This document shows positions 33,969-43,022 of a stretch of 64,000 nucleotides of DNA, piece after piece. Origin of the DNA: Schlegelella_A sp035995885 (GTDB taxonomy: Bacteria; Pseudomonadota; Gammaproteobacteria; Burkholderiales; Burkholderiaceae_C); the NCBI GenBank assembly GCA_035995885.1, contig DASYKC010000210.1, positions 13,915 to 77,914 of the forward strand, written 5' to 3'. A model generated the notes under the pieces. That model saw only the letters and a program-made list of their open reading frames with translations, did no database searches and was not told the DNA's origin. Each line of letters starts with the position of its first letter. The first letter of the stretch is position 1. Position numbers and translations under genes: made by a program.

Positions 33969-34946
33969 ATGCACGAGCTCGTCGCTCTCCTTCTCGGCCA
34001 CGGCGCCCTGATCATCTTCGCCGCCACCCTGGCGGCGCGGATCGGCCTGCCGGTGCCGGCATCGCCGCTGCTCGTCGTCGCCGGCAGCCTGGTCGTCGCC
34101 GGACAGATGTCGGTCGTCGCCGCGATCGGCACCTCGATCGCCGCCAATGTCCTCGGCGACGGCGCCTGGTTCCTGGCCGGGCGCCGCCACGGCTATCGCG
34201 TCATGAAGCAGCTCTGCCGCATCTCGCTGTCGCCGGACTCCTGCGTGCGGCAGAGCGAATCGCTGATCACGCGCTGGGGCGGCAGCTCGCTCATCGCCGC
34301 CAAGTTCGTCCCCGGCGTCTCGGTCATCGCCGCGCCGATGGCCGGCGCGCTCGGCATGTCGACGGCGCGCTTCCTCGCCTACGAGATCGCGGCCGCCTGG
34401 GTGTGGACGGTCGCCTTCATGGCGCTCGGCATGGTCTTCAGCGACCAGATCCAGCGCATCTTCGACCTCATGGCCGACGCCGGGCGAATGGCGACCGTCG
34501 TGGTGGTCCTGGCGCTTGCCGCGCTCGTCGCCGTGCGCTACTGGCGGCGCCGGCGCTTCCTGGGCGAGCTGCGGATTCCGCGCGTCGACGTCGACGAGCT
34601 GCAGGCGCTGATCGAGCAGGGCCGCGACCCGCTCGTCATCGACGTGCGCTCCGACGCGGGCATGCAGGTCGACGCGCGCCGAATCCCCGGCGCGGTCTCG
34701 GTCCACCTGCGCGACATCGCCGCCAAGGCCGCCGTGATCGCGCCCGATCGCGAGATCGTCGTCTACTGCAACTGCCCGAACGAGGCGTCGGCTGCGCGTG
34801 CCGCCGGCATCCTCGTCCGCCACGGCCTGTTGCGTGCCCGGCCGCTGGCCGGTGGCCTCGAGGCCTGGGTCGCGTCGGGGCGGCCGACCGAGGCGGTGAC
34901 GTTTCCGCCGCCGCCGGCGCTCGTCGCCGAGGCGACGAAGTCGTAG
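33969..34946 (+). CDS. DedA-family membrane protein fused to a rhodanese domain
   Basis: 325 residues. The N-terminal part (1-190) is a DedA/SNARE-associated protein: PVPASPLLVVAGSLV, a GDGAWFLAGRRHGYRV segment, KFVPGVSVIAAPMAGALGM, and several helices. After a basic linker (RYWRRRRF) comes a rhodanese domain (about 210-315) with VIDVRSDAG and the active-site loop YCNCPNEASA, whose cysteine would carry a persulfide. Fusions of this type are common in betaproteobacteria; the purpose of the pairing is unknown. I chose the ATG at 33969 over a TTG 30 bases upstream. Confidence 0.9.
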   Translation: MHELVALLLGHGALIIFAATLAARIGLPVPASPLLVVAGSLVVAGQMSVVAAIGTSIAANVLGDGAWFLAGRRHGYRVMKQLCRISLSPDSCVRQSESLITRWGGSSLIAAKFVPGVSVIAAPMAGALGMSTARFLAYEIAAAWVWTVAFMALGMVFSDQIQRIFDLMADAGRMATVVVVLALAALVAVRYWRRRRFLGELRIPRVDVDELQALIEQGRDPLVIDVRSDAGMQVDARRIPGAVSVHLRDIAAKAAVIAPDREIVVYCNCPNEASAARAAGILVRHGLLRARPLAGGLEAWVASGRPTEAVTFPPPPALVAEATKS

Positions 34947-35099
34947 CTACATCGCGAGCAGCGCAGCCGAGCTGGACGCGACCGCCACCACGAGCGCGAG
35001 AACGAGGATCCAGATCGGCCTCGCGCTCTCGCTCGCAGGGTCCGGACGGTGCGCCAGAGACGAGCGGAACGACTCGGACTCGACGGATGAAGGAGGCAT
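34947..35099 (-). CDS. Possible small single-span membrane protein
   Basis: 50 residues: a Ser/Pro-rich hydrophilic start and one C-terminal membrane helix (IWILVLALVVAVASSSAALLAM). The stop abuts the DedA-rhodanese stop, tail to tail. No ribosome site is visible before the ATG and I do not recognise it, so it may be chance, though a clean membrane helix ending at a stop is suggestive. Confidence 0.35.
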   Translation of the reverse strand: MPPSSVESESFRSSLAHRPDPASESARPIWILVLALVVAVASSSAALLAM

Positions 35100-35339
35100 G
35101 GCGACGACGAAATGCAGCGTTGACTGCCGCACTCTAGGCAGTCTCGCGGCAGCGGTGAATCCACCGGACGAGGGACGGCGGCGAGATGCGCATTTCGCAC
35201 GCGCGTTCGTTGCGTCGCCACATCGAAGGCGTCGGCCGAAGGCGCACGCCGGCAGCGAACGGTCGCGACAAATCGTGCCGGTTCCGCCTTCGCCGGCGCA
35301 CACTGACGCACTCCGAGACAACCCTTTGCAGGAGACGCC

Positions 35340-35606
35340 ATGGGCAATCACGTCTACAAGATGGTCGAGCTCGTCGGCTCGTCGACGACCGGGACCGACG
35401 ACGCCATCCGCAACGCGGTCGCAACCGCCGCAGCCTCGTTGCGCCACCTCGACTGGTTCGAAGTCGTGCAGACGCGCGGCCACCTGGTCGATGGCCAGGT
35501 CGCCCACTTCCAGGTGACGCTGAAGGTCGCCTTCCGCCTCGACCGCGACGTCGATTCCGCGCAAGGGGCCGCGACCAAGGTCAAGACGAAAGCGAAGGGC
35601 CGCTGA
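35340..35606 (+). CDS. Dodecin flavin-binding protein
   Basis: 88 residues. Matches dodecin throughout: NHVYKMVELVGSS, DDAIRNAVATAAASLRHLDWFEVVQTRGH and HFQVTLKVAFRLD. The tryptophan in DWFEV stacks on the isoalloxazine ring in known dodecins, which form hollow dodecamers storing or buffering flavins. AGGAG lies 6 bases before the ATG. The Lys-rich tail (KVKTKAKGR) is longer than usual. Riboflavin genes lie about 27 kb away, too far to imply an operon. Confidence 0.95.
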   Translation: MGNHVYKMVELVGSSTTGTDDAIRNAVATAAASLRHLDWFEVVQTRGHLVDGQVAHFQVTLKVAFRLDRDVDSAQGAATKVKTKAKGR

Positions 35607-35681
35607 CGCCGCTGCGCCGCCGGCGTCAGCGCCGCCGCGTGGCGGGTCTGGTACGGGTCTCACGACCCGGCCGCCACGCGG
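35602..35681. terminator. Two consecutive stem-loops after dodecin
   Basis: The first, GCTGACGCCG/CGGCGTCAGC (35602-35630), is a perfect 10-bp stem overlapping the dodecin stop. The second (35635-35681) pairs CCGCGTGGC with GCCACGCGG and GGGTC with GACCC. Neither has a T-run, so they may stabilise the 3' end or act in Rho-dependent termination. Confidence 0.45.
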
Positions 35682-35801
35682 TCTCGGTACAGGGGCGTAG
35701 GACAAGGCCTTCGTGAATCAGCGGCGCTTTCCGATTTCGTGCGGTCGCGCCGGCGGCCTTCCTGAGGCACGATCGCGGCTGCGCCACGCCCTCCGCCTGC
35801 C

Positions 35802-36353
35802 ATGCGTACCCATGCCTTGCCTTTCGCCCTCTTGCTGACGCTGGCGACCGGCGCCGCCGCTGCGCAGGAGATCAGCGTCCGCGTCGAGCGCCGCGGCGAG
35901 ACCGTCGTCGTCGACGTCGAGGCGCACGTCACCGGTCCGCTGCGCGAGGCCTGGGCGGTCTTCACCGACTACGACAACATGGCCAGCTTCATCAGCAACC
36001 TGACCGCGAGCAAGGTCCTGGCGCGCAACGGCAACACGCTCGAGGTAATGCAGGCCGGGCGGACCAAGGTCGGCTTCCTCACCTTCGGCTTCGAGGCGGT
36101 CCGCGCCGTCGAGCTGATGCCGATGCACGAGATCCGCTCGAAACTCGTCGACGGCGACTTCAAGGCCTACGCGTCGACGACGTCGCTGGCGCCGACGACG
36201 AACGGCACGCAGATCCGCCACCACGGCGAGTACGTTCCCAAGAAGTGGCTGCCGCCGCTGATCGGGCCGGCCGTGATCGAGCACGAGACCAAGAAGCAAT
36301 ACGAGGAGTTCATCGCCGAGATCGAGCGGCGCACCGCCGCGGCCCCGCGCTGA
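35802..36353 (+). CDS. Secreted SRPBCC (polyketide cyclase-like) protein
   Basis: 183 residues with a signal peptide (1-20, ending AAAA). The mature part is a START-like fold: VDVEAHVTGPLREAWAVFTDYDNMASFISNL, then strands and a long C-terminal helix (IEHETKKQYEEFIAEI). Bacterial relatives are exported proteins of unknown function that may bind hydrophobic ligands. It stands alone, 91 bases before a lipoprotein on the same strand. Confidence 0.82.
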   Translation: MRTHALPFALLLTLATGAAAAQEISVRVERRGETVVVDVEAHVTGPLREAWAVFTDYDNMASFISNLTASKVLARNGNTLEVMQAGRTKVGFLTFGFEAVRAVELMPMHEIRSKLVDGDFKAYASTTSLAPTTNGTQIRHHGEYVPKKWLPPLIGPAVIEHETKKQYEEFIAEIERRTAAAPR

Positions 36354-36444
36354 CGCCGTTCGTCGCCGTTCCGGCGGTTGCGTTACACGCAATCGCTTGC
36401 ACATTGGAACTCCCGCGCGCGGACCCGCCGTTAGGATCGCCGCC

Positions 36445-37971
36445 ATGATGGATGTGTCGACGCGGCGCCAGCTTGTTCTCGCGCTGGCCGCGAGCCTCGC
36501 GGCTTGCGGCGGCGGCGCCGACACGACCGCCTTGTCCGGCAGCAAGGTCATCGATTCGTCGAACACACCCCAGCCGCCGCCGCCGGCACCGACGCCGCCA
36601 CCGCCGCCGCCGGCACCGACCCCGCCGCCGCCGGCCGGTCCGGGCGATCCGATCGTGACGCCGTATTCGGCGGCCGCTTCGGGCGTGACACCGGCGCTCG
36701 AGGGCGGCAGCATCGCCCACGGCGGCGACGGCGCGCTCTGGTTCAGCGGCGGCTTCGTTCCCAACCAGATCGGCCGCATGACGAGCGCCGGCGCGGTCAG
36801 CTACCCGGTGACGAAGGCCGCCGGCCTGGTCTCGTTCAACCCCGGGCCACTGGCGCGCGGACCCGACGGCAACATCTGGTTCGCCGATCCGCTCGCCGGC
36901 ATCGACATCGCCGGGACGATCGGCACGGTCGACGTCGCGACCAAGGTGGCGAGCGAATACGCGACGCCGCTGCTGAAGACGACGATCCAGATCAGCCACA
37001 GCACCTCGCAGGACCAGTCGTGCGACACCGGCAGCGCGATCTGCACGCCGGTGCCGAAGGGCAGCTGCGTCGCCGTACCGCCGCGCCCCGGCGTTCCCGC
37101 CTCCGGGCCGATCGCCGCGGTGCCGCCGTTCGCGGGCAGCACGTGCCGCACGGTGACCACCGGCCCGACCCTCGTTCCCGCCTGCGCGCCGATCTCGGCG
37201 ACGCTCGCCGACGGCTACACGACGACGACGTGCCCGACGACCACGATCGGGCCGACGAGCGTCACCGCCTGCAGCCTGGAAGCGCCGGTGGCGGCGAACG
37301 CGTTCATCCGCATCGTCTGCACCGGCATCACGCCGGGATCGCAGGCCTACAAGATCACGACCGGCCCGGACGGCAATCTCTGGTTCACCGAATACAACGG
37401 CACACGGATCGGCAAGTTCGACGTCACGACCCAGCTCGCCACCGAATACGGCCCGCTGCTGACGCCGGCGACCTCGATCGTCACCGGACCGGACGGCAAC
37501 GTCTGGTTCGCCGAGCGCAGCAGCGACGGCTCGAGCTCGGTGCTCGGCCGCGTCACGCCGGCCGGCGTGATCACCGAATACAAGACGACGCCGGTGCCGG
37601 GCTCGGTCGCCGCGCTCGCTGCCGGCGCCGACGGCCACGTCTGGTTCGTCAAGGACGGCTTCGGCGGCCCGGCCGTCGGCCGCGTCGACCCCGCGACCGG
37701 CGCGTTCACGACTTTCTCGAGCGGCCTGAACGGCGCCTTCACCCTGTTCGGCGGCATGGCCCTCGGCGGCGACGGCAACGTCTGGTTCACGAGCTACTAC
37801 GACGGCCTGATCGGCCGCGTCACGCCGGCCGGCGCGATCAGCGAGTTCGGCGGCGTCGCCCCGAACGCTCAGCTCAACGCCATCACGGCGGGGCCGCAGA
37901 TCGCCGGCTCGAACACGCTCTGGGTCACCGACCCGACCAACAAGAGCATCGCCAAGCTCACCCTGCGCTAG
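36445..37971 (+). CDS. Vgb-like beta-propeller lipoprotein
   Basis: 508 residues. Lipoprotein signal with lipobox LAAC (C21), then a proline-rich linker (about 38-70: PPPPPAPTPPPP). The propeller has blades with virginiamycin-B-lyase-like repeats (GPDGNIWFAD, GPDGNLWFTEYN, GPDGNVWFAE, GGDGNVWFTSY). Between blades, at about residues 190-300, sits an insertion with eight or more cysteines (SCDTGSAIC, STCRTVT, ACAPI, TTCPTT, ACSLE, IVCTG). Vgb lyase catalytic residues cannot be verified, so a sugar- or peptide-binding surface role is as likely. The first of two consecutive ATGs is used. It converges on, and overlaps by 14 bases, the cupin gene. Confidence 0.85.
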   Translation: MMDVSTRRQLVLALAASLAACGGGADTTALSGSKVIDSSNTPQPPPPAPTPPPPPPAPTPPPPAGPGDPIVTPYSAAASGVTPALEGGSIAHGGDGALWFSGGFVPNQIGRMTSAGAVSYPVTKAAGLVSFNPGPLARGPDGNIWFADPLAGIDIAGTIGTVDVATKVASEYATPLLKTTIQISHSTSQDQSCDTGSAICTPVPKGSCVAVPPRPGVPASGPIAAVPPFAGSTCRTVTTGPTLVPACAPISATLADGYTTTTCPTTTIGPTSVTACSLEAPVAANAFIRIVCTGITPGSQAYKITTGPDGNLWFTEYNGTRIGKFDVTTQLATEYGPLLTPATSIVTGPDGNVWFAERSSDGSSSVLGRVTPAGVITEYKTTPVPGSVAALAAGADGHVWFVKDGFGGPAVGRVDPATGAFTTFSSGLNGAFTLFGGMALGGDGNVWFTSYYDGLIGRVTPAGAISEFGGVAPNAQLNAITAGPQIAGSNTLWVTDPTNKSIAKLTLR

Positions 37972-38374
37972 CGCCCGCGCCGGCGACGAAGCCGGCGGAC
38001 TTGCGGAAGATGTTGGGCTTGCGATAGATCGCCAGGATCACGCAGCCTTCGTCGCTGTGCGTCTCGTGCATCGAGCCCGGCGTGCGCCAGACGAACTGGC
38101 CGGCGCGGCAGATCCCGTCGTGGTCGTAGAACGAGCCCTCGAGAACCCAGCTCTGCTCGATCTCGGGGTGGCGGTGGAACGGCAGCGAGGCGCCCGGCTC
38201 CCACTTGAGCAGAACCGTCATCTCGCCGGCGGCGTCGTTGCAGTAGAGGACCTTCATGGCGATCCTGTCGAACTGCGACGGCTGCCACTCGAGCTGCTCG
38301 GGATCGACGTAGGTCGAGCCGCCGGGCGTCGGCTGCAGGGGGCCGGCGAGGCGTTCGGCGTGAGGGTCGGTCAT
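37958..38374 (-). CDS. ChrR-like cupin protein
   Basis: 138 residues. A single cupin barrel with metal motif PFHRHPEIEQSWVLEG and second motif TPGSMHETHSDEGC, similar to the cupin half of ChrR anti-sigma factors and to stand-alone homologues. The N-terminal zinc domain of ChrR is absent and no sigma factor gene is adjacent, so it is not an anti-sigma factor by context. Its 3' end overlaps that of the propeller lipoprotein gene tail to tail. Confidence 0.85.
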   Translation of the reverse strand: MTDPHAERLAGPLQPTPGGSTYVDPEQLEWQPSQFDRIAMKVLYCNDAAGEMTVLLKWEPGASLPFHRHPEIEQSWVLEGSFYDHDGICRAGQFVWRTPGSMHETHSDEGCVILAIYRKPNIFRKSAGFVAGAGASAG

Positions 38375-38437
38375 GGCGCGGCTCCTGAGTCGAAGGGACC
38401 GGCCGATCTTAGAGGGCGCCGCAGCTGCGGCGCCGCC

Positions 38438-38968
38438 TCAGAAATTGCGCTTCATGAAGATGCCGAGCGAGCCCTTGCGCATGCGCATCGTCACGCGGTC
38501 GTCGCCGCCGAGACGAAAGGCCAGGCCCTGGTTGAGGAAAACCTGCGACTGCGGCGGCTTCCATTCGATGCCGACCTTGCTGACGTAGGGCACCGCCTCC
38601 GAGCCGAGCGCCCGCTCGACCAGGCTGCTCGCCGGCGCCGGGCCGGCCGAGACGTTGCGCAAGCCGAGCGAGAGCCCCGGCAGCGTCGACCCGGCCGCCG
38701 CGGCGCTGTCGAAACGGGCGTCGACCGGCCGCGCCGCCGCGGCGCGCGCCTCGAAGTGGACGCCGATGTCGAGCGCGCCGCGCGACAGCGACCAGCGGTA
38801 GCCGCCCGCCTCGGCGGCGCCGCTCGCCGTCCAGCGCACGGGTGGGGCGACGGCGCCGGCGCGCGCCTCGAGAACAGGCGCCGGCGCGGCGGGTTCGGCG
38901 GCGCCGGACGAGCCCGCTCCTGCCAGCAGGCCGGCAAGACAGTAAAGCCGAAATCCGATTCGTCGCAT
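38438..38968 (-). CDS. Hypothetical secreted protein
   Basis: 176 residues with a signal peptide (MRRIGFRLYCLAGLLAG, ending GAA). The mature chain is Ala-rich at first and strand-rich later, closing with FLNQGLAFRLGGDDRVTMRMRKGS. The pattern suggests a small beta-barrel or outer-membrane-associated protein, but I do not recognise a family. It is transcribed away from the exporter operon, and nothing ties them together. Confidence 0.6.
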   Translation of the reverse strand: MRRIGFRLYCLAGLLAGAGSSGAAEPAAPAPVLEARAGAVAPPVRWTASGAAEAGGYRWSLSRGALDIGVHFEARAAAARPVDARFDSAAAAGSTLPGLSLGLRNVSAGPAPASSLVERALGSEAVPYVSKVGIEWKPPQSQVFLNQGLAFRLGGDDRVTMRMRKGSLGIFMKRNF

Positions 38969-39200
38969 GGGACCTCGATGATGCTCCGCCGATGCCCGCC
39001 GTGGCGCACTTCGACGTTACCGTCCGTACCTGCGGCTGGCAATCGGCACCGGTCGCCCGCACGAGTGAGAGACCGGCTGTCGGCGCGGTAGGACCGCGCT
39101 GACGTCCGTCCCCCCGGAGCGCGGGGGTGCGCCGGCCCGGCGCGCTGGACCGGGCACGCATGCTGCCGACGGCTGTGATGGATCGGATCGGAGTAGGTTC

Positions 39201-39404
39201 ATGGACGACGCGATGACGTGGGGGCTCCAGGCCCGCGAGCTCGAACGCCGACTGCTCGAAGCCGCCGAAGCGCTGCTCGCTCACGAAGGAACCGGCTTCG
39301 CGCTCGTTCCGTTTCCGGGCCGGCTGCCGGCGCGCTGCGTCGCGATCGGCGAGCTGGCGCGGATCCGCGAGATGGTCAAGCCGATCGGCAACGTCGAAGT
39401 CTAG
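39201..39404 (+). CDS. Small hypothetical protein
   Basis: 67 residues, helical first half (ARELERRLLEAAEALLAHEG), then a short strand region. A purine-rich AGTAGG precedes the ATG. It is the first small gene before the HlyD/C39 exporter, so it was examined as an export substrate. It lacks a clear double-glycine leader, having only HEGTG at 28-32. It may be a short regulator or chance. Confidence 0.4.
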   Translation: MDDAMTWGLQARELERRLLEAAEALLAHEGTGFALVPFPGRLPARCVAIGELARIREMVKPIGNVEV

Positions 39405-39529
39405 GCGACGTCGACCGCGCCGCCAGCGCACGGGCGAGCTGCCCGACGGCGCGCCGCCGCTCGACGCGGCCGCGGAAAGCCGGAGAATCGGTTCCTGGCT
39501 TTCCCGTCCGCCGCGAGGCGACGCGCTGC

Positions 39530-40822
39530 ATGGACCGACCGCCCTCTCCGCTGTTCCGGCAAGCCGCCATCGAGGCGGCCTCGGGAACGCAGATCGGCGC
39601 GGCGTTGACGACCCATTGGCGTGGCGTCGCCGCGTTCACGGCGGTCGCCTTCGCGCTCCTCGCCGCGCTGATCGCCTTCGTCGCCCTCGTCGAGTACGCG
39701 CCGGTGCATCGCGTCGCCGCCTTCGTCGACGCGCGCGGCGGCCTGGTCCGCCTCAAGGCGCCGCTCGACGGCCGCGTCACCCGCCTGGCGGTGAGCGACG
39801 GCGCCATCGTCAGGAAGGGCGACCTGCTCGCCGTCATCGGCAGCGAGCGCCTGCGCGAGGAAGGCGGCGGCGAGCGCGCCGCCGTGCGCCAGCAGCTCGA
39901 GGCCGAGAAGGCGACGATCGGGCGCGAGATCGACGCGGCCCGCCAGGAAGCCGCCGTCAATCGCCTCATGCTCGAGCGCCGCCTGCACGGCCTGCGCGAG
40001 GAGCGCGAGACCTTGCGCGCCGACATGCGCTCGGGCGAGCGCCTGCTCGCCAGCCTGGTCGCGCAGAGCGACCACGTCGCCTCGGCGGCGGCCGAGGGCT
40101 ACCTGCCGCGCCAGCAGGCGGCGCAGAAGCGCGACGAGGTCAGCACGCAGGAGAGCCGGCTCGCCAGCGTGCGCGGCGCGGCGGCGCGCGTCGAGCGCGA
40201 CATCGAGACGGGCGAGGCCGAGCGCCGCCTCGTCGACGCGCGTCTCGCCGGCGTCATCGAGAACCGGCAGCGCTCGAGCGGCGAGCTGAACCGCCTGCGC
40301 GTGCAGAGCGACATGGATGCCGAGCAGGTCGTCCGCGCGCCGCAGGACGGACGCGTCTCGTACGCGTCGCTCGCCCAGGGCCAGTCGGTCGAGGCCGGCC
40401 AGCCGCTCTTCACGATCGCGCCGAAGGACGATCCGCTCATCGTCAAGCTGCTCGTCGCGCCGGCGGCCGTGGCTTCGGTGCGGCCCGGCGTCGACTTCAA
40501 GCTCGCCTTTCGCGCCTACCCGCAGGAGCGCTTCGGCCTGTTCGCGGCGCGGATCGACAGCGTCAACGAGATCCCGTCGCTGCCCGGCGAGGTGCCGCAG
40601 GCGGCGGCATCGAGCGAGCCGATGTTCGTCGCCGTCGCCTCGCTGCCCGGAGAGCTGCGCGGCACGCACGGCGAGGTCCTGCCGCTCAAGCCCGGCATGC
40701 TCGCCGACGCGCTCGTGCCGATCGAGCGGCGCACCGTTCTCGAGTGGCTGCTCGACCCGATCCTGCGCGGCCTCAACGACAGCGTCGGCCGCGGCCGCGC
40801 CGCCGCCGAAGCGCGCCGCTGA
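39530..40822 (+). CDS. HlyD-family membrane fusion protein
   Basis: 430 residues. Cytoplasmic N-terminus, one membrane helix (about 33-54), lipoyl-like half (LKAPLDGRVTRLAVSDGAIVRKGDLL), a long coiled-coil hairpin (about 115-260), the returning lipoyl half (VRAPQDGRVSYASLAQGQSV), and a beta-barrel domain. It is the periplasmic adaptor of a type I (colicin V/RaxAB-like) export system. Its stop overlaps the ATG of the C39 ABC transporter by one base (TGATG). Confidence 0.92.
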   Translation: MDRPPSPLFRQAAIEAASGTQIGAALTTHWRGVAAFTAVAFALLAALIAFVALVEYAPVHRVAAFVDARGGLVRLKAPLDGRVTRLAVSDGAIVRKGDLLAVIGSERLREEGGGERAAVRQQLEAEKATIGREIDAARQEAAVNRLMLERRLHGLREERETLRADMRSGERLLASLVAQSDHVASAAAEGYLPRQQAAQKRDEVSTQESRLASVRGAAARVERDIETGEAERRLVDARLAGVIENRQRSSGELNRLRVQSDMDAEQVVRAPQDGRVSYASLAQGQSVEAGQPLFTIAPKDDPLIVKLLVAPAAVASVRPGVDFKLAFRAYPQERFGLFAARIDSVNEIPSLPGEVPQAAASSEPMFVAVASLPGELRGTHGEVLPLKPGMLADALVPIERRTVLEWLLDPILRGLNDSVGRGRAAAEARR

Positions 40823-42981
40823 TGCTGAACTTTCGTCTCTGGGGCCGGCGCCAGGTGCCGTTCGTCGGCGCCAGCGAGCTCAACGAATGCGGCCTCGCCT
40901 GCCTGGCGGCGATCAGCGCCTACTTCGAAGGCGAGCCCGGCCTCGCCGAGATCCGCCAGCTCGCCGTGCCGAGCGGCCGCGGCGAGACGCTGCTCGAGCT
41001 GCGCAACCTGGCCGAGCGAATCGGCCTCGGCGCGCGCGGCGTCAAGGTCGGCGTGAACGCGCTGGCGCAGCTCGCCGTGCCGGCGATCCTGCACTGGGAC
41101 ATGAATCACTTCGTCGTCCTCGAGAGGGTGACGAAGAACGGCATCGTCATTATGGATCCGGCCGCCGGCCGCCTCGCCGTGCCGTGGTCGGCCGTCGACA
41201 CCTCGTTCACCGGCGTCGCCCTCGAGACGCGCGTTTCGCCGAGCTGGCGCAAGGCGCGCGGGCCGGGCCGCAAGGTCTCGCTGCTCGACTTCCTGGCGCC
41301 GCTCTCGCAATGGCGCAACGACATCGCCCTCGTCGTCGCGCTCTCGATCCTGATGGAGGTGCTCGTCCTGCTCGCGCCGCTGCAGATGCAGCTGTCGATC
41401 GACAGCGCCCTGCAGGGCTCGGACGGGCGCCTGGTCTGGGTGCTGGCGATCGGCTTCACCCTCGTCGTCCTGCTGCAGGGGGCGATCTCGGTCGTCCGCG
41501 CCTGGACGCTCGCGGTCTTCGGCGCGCGCGTCGGCTACGAGCTGAAGGACCGCTTCGTCCGCGCCCTGCACCGCAAGTCGGCGCGCTTCTTCCTCAAGCA
41601 CCACAGCGCCGACATCCTCAGCCGCAGCCGCTCGGTCGACACGATCCAGTCGCTCGTCACGGCGCAGCTGCTGCAGGCGCTGCTCGACGGTGCGATGTCG
41701 ATCGCGATCGTCGTCGTCATGCTGCTCGCGGTGCCGTCGATGGCGGCGGTCGTGATCGTCTTCGCGGCGATCAACCTGCTCGCCACCGCCGGCCTGCGCC
41801 GCGCCGCGATCGACGTCTCGCGCCGGGGCCTCCGCGTCGCCGCCCAGGCCGACGCCTACTTCCTCGAGAACGCGCGCGCGGCGCGGGCGATCAGGCTGTT
41901 CGGCAAGGAGCTCGTGCGCAGCAACGTCTGGCGCAACAAGTTCGTCGACCTGACCAACCTCGGCCTCGCCGACGGCCGGCTGACGATGTTCTCGGCCCAG
42001 ATGTCGCAGCTGACGAACGGCCTCGGCAACGTCGCCCTGATCGCGCTCGGCACCTGGCTCGTCCTCGGCAACCAGATCACGCTCGGCACGATGATGATGT
42101 TCTTCCTGTTCCGCGCCTTCCTCGTCGAGCGGCTCAACCGCGCCGTCCTGTACGCGATGGAGCTGCGCCGCGTCCGCACCAACGCCGAGCGGATCGAGGA
42201 GGTGATGGCCGACGAGGCCGGTGTCGACGACGCGGCGCACGAGTGCGCCTTCGTCGTCGCCGATGGCGCCGGCGTCCGCATCGAGGTGAAGGACGTCTGG
42301 TTCCGCTACGGCAACGACACGCCCTGGGTCCTGCAGGGCGCGAGCCTGGTGGTCGAGCCGGGCGAGTCGGTCGCGATCACGGGCCCGTCGGGAAGCGGCA
42401 AGACGACGCTGCTCCACCTCATGATTGGCCTGCTCGAGCCGAACCGCGGCGAGGTGCTCGTCAACGGCCGCGAGGTAAAGACGATCGCCTCGGCCGACCT
42501 GGCGCGGGCGATCGGCGTCGTCATGCAGGACGACATCCTGTTCCAGGGCACGGTCGCCGAGAACGTCTCGTTCTTCGACACGCCGATCGACATGGCGCGG
42601 GTCGCGCGCGCGGCGCGCCAGGCCAACGTCGCCGCCGAGATCGAGGCGATGCCGATGCAGTACCACTCGATGCTCGCCGAGGCGGCCGCCGACATCTCGG
42701 GCGGGCAGAAGCAGCGCCTCTTCATCGCCCGCGCGCTCTATCACGCGCCGCGCGTCCTCTTCCTCGACGAGGCGACGAGCCACCTCGACACGGCGAGCGA
42801 GGCGCTCGTCTCGCGCGCGGTCGAGGCGATGGACATCACGCGCGTGCTGGTCGCCCACCGCAAGGAGACGATCGCGATCGCCGATCGCGTCGTCGCGCTC
42901 GAGCCGGCGCGCGGCCTCGTGCGCGCAGTCGACGCGGCGGTGAGCGAGCCGGAACGGGCGACGGCAGCGCCGCTGCCCTGA
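40822..42981 (+). CDS. C39-peptidase ABC exporter (bacteriocin/peptide type)
   Basis: 719 residues in three domains. An N-terminal C39 protease has C23 (NECGLACLAA), H96 (WDMNHFVVLE) and D112, which cuts substrates after a double-glycine leader. A six-helix transmembrane domain follows (about 160-450). The ATPase has Walker A GPSGSGKTT (from 521), signature DISGGQKQR (from 624) and Walker B LFLDEATS (about 650). It fits the CvaB/RaxB class and is translationally coupled to the HlyD gene. An outer-membrane TolC partner and the peptide substrate are not evident nearby. Confidence 0.95.
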   Translation: MLNFRLWGRRQVPFVGASELNECGLACLAAISAYFEGEPGLAEIRQLAVPSGRGETLLELRNLAERIGLGARGVKVGVNALAQLAVPAILHWDMNHFVVLERVTKNGIVIMDPAAGRLAVPWSAVDTSFTGVALETRVSPSWRKARGPGRKVSLLDFLAPLSQWRNDIALVVALSILMEVLVLLAPLQMQLSIDSALQGSDGRLVWVLAIGFTLVVLLQGAISVVRAWTLAVFGARVGYELKDRFVRALHRKSARFFLKHHSADILSRSRSVDTIQSLVTAQLLQALLDGAMSIAIVVVMLLAVPSMAAVVIVFAAINLLATAGLRRAAIDVSRRGLRVAAQADAYFLENARAARAIRLFGKELVRSNVWRNKFVDLTNLGLADGRLTMFSAQMSQLTNGLGNVALIALGTWLVLGNQITLGTMMMFFLFRAFLVERLNRAVLYAMELRRVRTNAERIEEVMADEAGVDDAAHECAFVVADGAGVRIEVKDVWFRYGNDTPWVLQGASLVVEPGESVAITGPSGSGKTTLLHLMIGLLEPNRGEVLVNGREVKTIASADLARAIGVVMQDDILFQGTVAENVSFFDTPIDMARVARAARQANVAAEIEAMPMQYHSMLAEAAADISGGQKQRLFIARALYHAPRVLFLDEATSHLDTASEALVSRAVEAMDITRVLVAHRKETIAIADRVVALEPARGLVRAVDAAVSEPERATAAPLP

Positions 42982-43022
42982 CGCGGTCGCGCCGCGCCGG
43001 TGCCTCGGCTGCCGCGAGCGAC

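Noticed and set aside
35098..35517. Forward frame starting after AGGAGG at 35090 and overlapping dodecin
   Set aside because: Despite the good ribosome-site-like sequence, it overlaps most of dodecin in another frame and shows no coherent protein.
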